DNA of 64,000 nucleotides from JADJVL01 sp046331545 (GTDB lineage: Bacteria; Acidobacteriota; Holophagae; Holophagales; Holophagaceae). A program made the position numbers and the translations under genes. Under the pieces are notes generated by a model that did not search any database, had not been told where the DNA came from, and saw only the letters and a list, made by a program, of their open reading frames with translations. Location: NCBI GenBank assembly GCA_046331545.1, contig JAXLQR010000002.1, positions 1,054,001 through 1,118,000 of the forward strand, read 5' to 3'. Positions 59,121 through 64,000 of the stretch are shown piece after piece (position 1 is the stretch's first letter; each line of letters starts with the position of its first letter).

Positions 59121-61349
59121 ATGGCCGACCTCCCTGCCGTCCAGGGGATCACCCTCCACGAGGGCGACGGGACGGCCTGCGTCGGCGACGCCTGCCTCAC
59201 CCTGGAGGGCGCCTACCAGGAGGTGAAGGAGGCCTTCCTCCGCCACCATCCGGACGGCGACCTGGCCCTCCTCGACAAGGCCTTCCGCATCGGGCGCGAG
59301 TGCCACCGGACCCAGCTCCGCAAGAGCGGGGAGCCCTACTTCTTCCATCCCCTCGCGGTGGCGCGGAGCCTCGCCGACTGGCGCCTGGACGCGGTGAGCG
59401 TGGCCTGCGGCATGCTCCACGACACCGTCGAGGACACGCTGATGACCCTGGAGGAGGTGCGCCGGGAGTTCGGCCCGGAGATCGTCGAGATCGTGGACGG
59501 CCTCACCAAGATGAGCAAGCTGGCCTTCACGGACCGCCACCTGCTCAACGCCGAGAACGTGCGCAAGCTGCTGGTCGCCATGGGCAAGGACGTGCGCGTG
59601 CTCATGGTCAAGCTGGCCGACCGCCTCCACAACATGCAGACGCTGGGCTCCATGCGCGAGGAGAAGCGGCGGCGCATCGCCCGGGAGACGCTGGAGCTCT
59701 ACGCGCCCCTGGCGAACCGGCTGGGCATGGGCCACGTGCGCGTGATCCTGGAGGACCTCGCCTTCGAGACCCTGGAGCCGGAGCGCTTCGCGGAACTCAA
59801 GGCCAAGGTCGAGGAGAAGCGCGCCCACGGCGCCGAGATGATCGAGGCCATCAAGGTCGGCCTGGAGTCGGCCCTGGAGACCCACGGCATCCCGGGCCGC
59901 GTGTACGGCCGCTCGAAGCACCTCCTCGGGATCTGGCGGAAGATGGGCGCCCAGGAGAAGGGGCTGGAGGACATCCACGACTGGCTGGCCTACCGCATCA
60001 TCTGCCCCGACCGCGCGAGCTGCTACACGGCCCTGGGCCTCGTGCACGCCCTGTACCGGCCCATCCCCGGGCGCTTCAAGGACTACATCAGCCTGCCCAA
60101 GGACAACGGCTACCAGAGCATCCACACCTCGGTCTTCATGCCCAGCGGGGACGCCTTCGAGGTCCAGATCCGCACGCCGGAGATGCACGACCACGCCGAG
60201 AACGGCATCGCCAGCCACTGGACCTACAAGGAAGGCCGCATCGCCAACCGCTCGGAGATCAACCAGGTGGCCTTCCTCCGCCGCATGGTGGAGCTGCACC
60301 AGGACAGCGGCGACAGCCGGGACCTGGTGGCCAACCTTAAGGGCGAGCTGGGCACGCGGCGCATCCAGGTCTTCACGCCCAAGGGCGACCTGAAGAGCCT
60401 GCCCGAGGGCGCGACGCCCATCGACTTCGCCTACGCGATCCACACGGAGGTGGGCCACCGCTGCGTCGGCGCGAAGGTGAACGGGCGGATGGTGCCGCTC
60501 AAGCACACGCTGCACAACGGGGACCGGGTGGAGGTGCTGACGCGCCCCGACCACAAGCCCAGCCGGGACTGGCTGACGCTGGTGAAGAGCGCCGGCGCCA
60601 AGAGCCGCATCCAGGCCTTCATCCGCGAGGAGGAGCGGAAGGTGGCCATCGCCATGGGCCGGGACCGCCTGGAGCGGGAGGCGCGGGCTGCGGGGCTGAA
60701 CCTCGACACGCCGGAGGCGAAGGAGGCCATGGAGGCCCGCCTGAAGGAGCTGAAGCAGCCCGGGTGGGACGCCTTCTTCGCGGCGGTGGGCTTCAACCGC
60801 CTCAACGTCCACAAGCTGCTCGACCCGCTGCTGCCGGAGCGGGAGCGGACCCGGGCCGAGGACAAGCCCCAGAAGGCCGCCGACGACGCGGTCCTGGTGG
60901 ACGACAACGTGGGGATCCTCTTCCACCTCGCCCACTGCTGCAAGCCGATCTGGGGCGACGAGATCGTGGGCTACACGACCCGGAGCCGGGGCATCGCCAT
61001 CCACCACGCGGACTGCCCGCAGCTCGCCTCGAAGACCCTGCACCCCGAGCGGCGCGTGAGCGTGGGCTGGGGCCAGCCGGGGCACATGCTGTTCGACACG
61101 GAGCTGGCCATCACCACCGAGGACCGGCCCGGCATGGTGGCCGCCATCAGCGAGGCGCTGCAGCGCGCCAACATCAACATCCAGCGCTTCAACGCCGCCA
61201 CCCTGGACGAGGGGGCGGGGCTCTTCCACATCGCCCTGCGGGTGCGCAACCGGGAGCACCTGGTGGACCTCATCGGGCAGGTGCGGCGGGTGAAGGGCGT
61301 GTACACGGTGACGCGGGTGCGGGGGAGCGTGTTTGGAAAGCTCCGCTGA
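59121..61349 (+). CDS. rel: Bifunctional (p)ppGpp synthetase/hydrolase (Rel/SpoT type)
   Basis: A 742-residue stringent-response enzyme. The HD hydrolase domain is intact (GMLHDTVEDT, KLADRLHNMQTL). The synthetase domain has GRSKHLLGIWRKM, DIHDWLAYRIIC and FKDYISLPKDNGYQSIHT. TGS (IQVFTPKGDLKSLPEGATP), zinc-finger (HCCKPIWGDEIVGY) and C-terminal ACT domains follow. With both active sites present it should both make and destroy (p)ppGpp. The ATG at 59121 was chosen over an earlier in-frame start because it begins near the conserved part. Its end overlaps the Nudix gene. Confidence 0.96.
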   Translation: MADLPAVQGITLHEGDGTACVGDACLTLEGAYQEVKEAFLRHHPDGDLALLDKAFRIGRECHRTQLRKSGEPYFFHPLAVARSLADWRLDAVSVACGMLHDTVEDTLMTLEEVRREFGPEIVEIVDGLTKMSKLAFTDRHLLNAENVRKLLVAMGKDVRVLMVKLADRLHNMQTLGSMREEKRRRIARETLELYAPLANRLGMGHVRVILEDLAFETLEPERFAELKAKVEEKRAHGAEMIEAIKVGLESALETHGIPGRVYGRSKHLLGIWRKMGAQEKGLEDIHDWLAYRIICPDRASCYTALGLVHALYRPIPGRFKDYISLPKDNGYQSIHTSVFMPSGDAFEVQIRTPEMHDHAENGIASHWTYKEGRIANRSEINQVAFLRRMVELHQDSGDSRDLVANLKGELGTRRIQVFTPKGDLKSLPEGATPIDFAYAIHTEVGHRCVGAKVNGRMVPLKHTLHNGDRVEVLTRPDHKPSRDWLTLVKSAGAKSRIQAFIREEERKVAIAMGRDRLEREARAAGLNLDTPEAKEAMEARLKELKQPGWDAFFAAVGFNRLNVHKLLDPLLPERERTRAEDKPQKAADDAVLVDDNVGILFHLAHCCKPIWGDEIVGYTTRSRGIAIHHADCPQLASKTLHPERRVSVGWGQPGHMLFDTELAITTEDRPGMVAAISEALQRANINIQRFNAATLDEGAGLFHIALRVRNREHLVDLIGQVRRVKGVYTVTRVRGSVFGKLR

Positions 61350-61980
61350 ACCCCGGGGCCGGGTCTGGACACCACCCGCCGAGGCCGAGCCCATCTCCTG
61401 GGCCCGCGTCGAGGCCAGCCTCGTGGCGGGTCAGCGCTTCCCGGATCCCCACAAGCTGAGCCTCCGCATCCCGGAGTCCGACCGCCGGGCGGCGGTGGCG
61501 GTGGTGCTGTGGGGCGATGCCGAAGGCGCGCGGAAGATCGTGCTCGTCCAGCGCGGCTTCACCGCGCCCCAGCACGCGGGGGAACTGGCCTTCCCGGGCG
61601 GCATGGTGGAGCCTTCGGACCGCGACTTCCGCGCCGCCGCGCGCCGCGAGCTCTCCGAGGAGCTGGGCGTGACGGAGGACCTCTGGGAGCTCGGCTGCTT
61701 CCCTGACGGCGTCGCCAAGGCCCGCACCCGCTTCACCCCGGTGCTGTTCCGGTGGGAGGCGCCGGAGCCGCGATTCACGTTGCACGACGGCGAAGTGCAC
61801 CAGGCCCTCCTGCTGCCGATCGCGCCCCTGATCACCGCGCCGTGGACCACGGAGATCCTCGACCGGCAGGGCCTGGCGCTGGAGGTGCCTCGCCTGGAGC
61901 TTCCCGGCGCGCCCCTGTGGGGGGCGACGGCGCTCGTGCTGAAGGCGTGGCTGGACGTGCTGGCGAACACCCTCGGCTGA
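61333..61980 (+). CDS. Nudix hydrolase, CoA pyrophosphatase-like
   Basis: A 215-residue hydrolase starting with TTG at 61333, inside the last codons of rel (17-base overlap), with GGGAG upstream. The Nudix box is GGMVEPSD followed by ARRELSEELGV, and the nearby LVQRGFTAPQHAGELAFPGG matches CoA-pyrophosphatases (NudL type), which cut CoA to 3',5'-ADP and phosphopantetheine. Coupling to rel could also point to a nucleotide clean-up role. Convergent with lpxD. Confidence 0.85.
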   Translation: MESSAEPRGRVWTPPAEAEPISWARVEASLVAGQRFPDPHKLSLRIPESDRRAAVAVVLWGDAEGARKIVLVQRGFTAPQHAGELAFPGGMVEPSDRDFRAAARRELSEELGVTEDLWELGCFPDGVAKARTRFTPVLFRWEAPEPRFTLHDGEVHQALLLPIAPLITAPWTTEILDRQGLALEVPRLELPGAPLWGATALVLKAWLDVLANTLG

Positions 61981-61986
61981 ACGCCC

Positions 61987-63006
61987 TCAATCCTTCCGGC
62001 GCAGGGACTTGATCAGCTTCGGCAGCCGGTTCACCGCCGCCTGCACCTCCATCCACTCCCGGTGCGGCCGGGCGGGGAAGCCGGTGACGAAGGACCCTTC
62101 CGGCAGGCTCTTGGCGACGACGCTGTTGCCGCCGACGATGCTGCGGGATCCGATCTCCACGTGGCCGACGACGCCGACCTTGCCGGCCAGGGTGACGTAG
62201 TCGCCCAGCTTCGTGCTGCCGCTGATGCCGCTCTGGCTCACCAGCAGGCAGTGGTCGCCGACGGTGACGTTGTGGGCCACCTGCACCTGGTTGTCCACCT
62301 TGGTGCCGGCGCCGATGCGGGTGGGGCCGAGGACGCCGCGATCCACGGTGACGCAGGCGCCCAGCTCGGCGTCGTCGCCCACCTCCACCCAGCCGACCTG
62401 GGGCACCTTCATGTGGCGGCCCTCCACCAGCACGTAGCCGTAGCCGTCGCTGCCGAGCACGGTGTTGGCGTGGACGCGCACACGCTCGCCCAGCACCGTG
62501 CGGCGGTACATCACCACGCCGGGGAAGACCTCGCAGTCGGCGCCGAGCACGCAGTCCTCGGCGATGTGGACGCCGGGATGGATCACGCAGCGGGGGCCCA
62601 GCACCGTGCGCGCCCCCAGGGTCACGCCGGGGGCGATGCGGCAGTCCTCGCCCAGCTCGACGGAAGGATCCACCGGCGTCGTGCTCCAGTCGGGCGCGGG
62701 CTCGGGGTGCAGCCACCCGATGGCCTGGGCGAAGGCCCAGTAGGGATTCTCCACCACGAGCATGGGCCGGTCCCCCAGGTCCGTGGACCCGTCCACCAGG
62801 ATCAGGGCCGCCCGGCTGGCCCCGGCTTTCGCGGCGTAGCGCGGGTTGGCGAGGAAGCTCAGGGAATGCGGCCCCGCCTCCTCCAGGGTCTGGACTTCGG
62901 AAATGGGGTGGTCCGGGGGACAATGGCGGAGCTCGCCCCCCAGGCGCGCCGCCAGTTCCCCGGCCGACAGGCCGGAATGAGGATTCGGCTCCCGCGCGCT
63001 GACCAT
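61987..63006 (-). CDS. lpxD: UDP-3-O-acylglucosamine N-acyltransferase
   Basis: A 339-residue enzyme for the third step of lipid A synthesis, adding an N-linked acyl chain from acyl-ACP. The N-terminal uridine-binding domain (SGLSAGELAARLGGEL) is followed by a left-handed beta-helix of hexapeptide repeats and a C-terminal helix. The catalytic His lies in NQVQVAHNVTVGDHC. A GGAGGAGG site precedes the ATG at 63006. It shows that the organism makes LPS. Divergent from lgt. Confidence 0.95.
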   Translation of the reverse strand: MVSAREPNPHSGLSAGELAARLGGELRHCPPDHPISEVQTLEEAGPHSLSFLANPRYAAKAGASRAALILVDGSTDLGDRPMLVVENPYWAFAQAIGWLHPEPAPDWSTTPVDPSVELGEDCRIAPGVTLGARTVLGPRCVIHPGVHIAEDCVLGADCEVFPGVVMYRRTVLGERVRVHANTVLGSDGYGYVLVEGRHMKVPQVGWVEVGDDAELGACVTVDRGVLGPTRIGAGTKVDNQVQVAHNVTVGDHCLLVSQSGISGSTKLGDYVTLAGKVGVVGHVEIGSRSIVGGNSVVAKSLPEGSFVTGFPARPHREWMEVQAAVNRLPKLIKSLRRKD

Positions 63007-63079
63007 GGCGGCCTCCTCCCCCAAGTTTCGCTCAGAGCCCCGCCTCGTCCCAGCCTTCCTGATCCGGAGCCCCCCTTCC

Positions 63080-63874
63080 ATGCATCCCGTCCTCTTCCGC
63101 ATCGGCACCTTCGAGGTGGGCACCTACGGCGTGATCCTGGCCCTGGGCTTCCTCGCGGCCCTGGCCCTGGCCAAGCGCCAGGCGAAGCTGGACGGCCTCC
63201 CCGGCGAGGCGGTCTCCGACCTGGCCATGACCGTGCTCTTCGCGGGGCTGGTGGGCTCCCGGGTCCTCTACATCCTCGTGGAGCTGCTCAAGGGCGCTCC
63301 CGCCCGGGAGGTCTTCTCCCTCGGCATGCTGCGGGCCGCCGGCCACATCCACGGCGGCATCCTCGCCGCCCTGGCAGCCTTCCTCTGGCGCTCGAAGAAG
63401 CTGGGGCTCCGCTTCGGCGTCACCGGCGACGCCCTCGTGCCCGCCACGGCCCTGGGCCAGGCCCTCGGCCGCCTGGGCTGCTTCTCCGCCGGCTGCTGCT
63501 ACGGCACGGTCTGCGACAAGCCCTGGGCCGTCACCTTCACCAGCGCCGACGCGGCCCGCTTCTCCGGAACCCCCCTCTACGAGCACCTCCACCCCGTCCA
63601 GCTCTACACCTTCGCCGGCAACCTGGTCGTCATGGGCCTGCTGCTGGCCCTGCGCCCGAAACGGCGCTTCGAGGGCCAGGTGCTGGCGGCCTACTTCGTG
63701 CTGGAGGGCATCGCCCGGGCCGTCGTGGAGACCTGGCGCGGGGACCTCGACCGCGGCACCTGGTTCGGCCTCGCCTGGCTCTCCACCGGCCGCCTCACCG
63801 CCCTGGCCTTCGTGGCCATCGGCGTCGTGATCGCGGTGGTGATGGGCCGCCGCGCGCCCGCGAAGGCCGCCTGA
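63080..63874 (+). CDS. lgt: Prolipoprotein diacylglyceryl transferase
   Basis: A 264-residue inner-membrane enzyme with seven helices that transfers diacylglycerol to the lipobox Cys of lipoproteins. Typical segments: GTYGVILALGFLAAL, GHIHGGILAALAAF and the signature GRLGCFSAGCCYG, a Cys-rich variant seen in one branch of Lgt. The ATG at 63080 starts just before the first helix. Its stop overlaps the next start by one base (TGATG). It would process the lipoprotein encoded at the left edge. Confidence 0.92.
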   Translation: MHPVLFRIGTFEVGTYGVILALGFLAALALAKRQAKLDGLPGEAVSDLAMTVLFAGLVGSRVLYILVELLKGAPAREVFSLGMLRAAGHIHGGILAALAAFLWRSKKLGLRFGVTGDALVPATALGQALGRLGCFSAGCCYGTVCDKPWAVTFTSADAARFSGTPLYEHLHPVQLYTFAGNLVVMGLLLALRPKRRFEGQVLAAYFVLEGIARAVVETWRGDLDRGTWFGLAWLSTGRLTALAFVAIGVVIAVVMGRRAPAKAA

Positions 63875-64000
63875 TGCGGCTCACCGTCCTCGAGCCCGGC
63901 CGCCTCGACCGCTTCCTCGCCGCCGCCGGCCCCACCGTCTCCCGGGCCCGCTGGGAGGCCTGGATCGACGAGGGCCGCGTGGTGGTCAACGGCGCCCCGG
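63874..64000 (+). CDS. RluA-family pseudouridine synthase, N-terminal part only
   Basis: The first 42 codons are present before the window ends. They encode an S4 RNA-binding domain (GRLDRFLAAAGPTVSRARWE, then WIDEGRVVVNGAP), which begins rRNA pseudouridine synthases of the RluD type. The ATG overlaps the lgt stop by one base, so expression is coupled. Confidence 0.8.
   Translation, partial: MRLTVLEPGRLDRFLAAAGPTVSRARWEAWIDEGRVVVNGAP

Noticed and set aside
58242..61394. A 1050-codon minus-strand open frame over rel
   Set aside because: It is antisense to rel and part of the GT-C gene, with compositional bias and no domain.

Overview
The window is a 64 kb stretch of very GC-rich, densely coded chromosome from a Gram-negative bacterium. 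LPS genes (lpxD, a lipid A-type acyltransferase), lgt, a GTP-dependent PEP carboxykinase, a futalosine-route menaquinone gene (mqnD), a sufBCDSU-nfu operon and class I lanthipeptide-type leader peptides fit an acidobacterium of the Holophagaceae type (Geothrix, Holophaga and relatives). That placement is inference from gene content; no 16S gene is present. Neighbouring genes very often share ATGA, GTGA or TGATG stop/start overlaps, so most clusters read as translationally coupled operons. No gene-free stretch exceeds 300 bases.

Layout. 1-3400 (minus): a truncated PKD lipoprotein, then an operon of a TauE/SafE-like membrane protein, a TPR protein, a flavin reductase and mqnD. 3565-10076 (plus): pckG with a strong terminator, an orphan molybdenum formate dehydrogenase-like catalytic subunit, and a zinc-ribbon TPR protein. 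10231-16019: the suf operon with an Rrf2-type operator candidate. 16052-21644: a membrane TPR protein, a Cys-rich RiPP-like precursor peptide, rpsA and gamma-glutamyltransferase. 21701-29353: a Fis-type regulator fragment, then a long minus-strand run (acyltransferase, greA, clpX, lon, small membrane protein, YihY, Cdd1-like). 29502-34742: a secreted M4 metalloprotease, arginine deiminase and a peroxiredoxin. 34966-42731: a cyclic 2,3-diphosphoglycerate synthetase-like GTPase, a rubrerythrin / Fe-S oxidoreductase / DUF3501 operon, comF and two amino acid permeases. 42897-48010: membrane acyltransferase-like protein, CorC-like CBS protein, glycosidase-like protein, response regulator. 48149-51580: a compact serine-biosynthesis cassette. 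51584-54114: a strikingly AT-rich island, then ComEA-like, two GspH-type pseudopilin paralogues, radC and a helical-bundle protein. 54119-54592: two divergent tRNA-Ser genes beside a tRNA-derived repeat. 54813-57315: a peptide / histidine kinase / LytTR regulator / peptide locus. 57388-64000: GT-C-type membrane protein, rel, Nudix hydrolase, lpxD, lgt and the start of a pseudouridine synthase.

The most unusual content is a set of three small genes (17707, 54813, 57082) whose products share a lanthipeptide/natural-product leader (pattern L-x-L-x-x-x-ETL-x-x-L) with Cys/Ser/Thr-rich C-terminal parts. Two of them bracket a LytS/LytTR two-component system, with the kinase starting 3 bases after the first peptide. 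No modification, export or leader-peptidase gene is in the window. This resembles a peptide-controlled or peptide-producing regulatory unit and is the best candidate for an undescribed system here.
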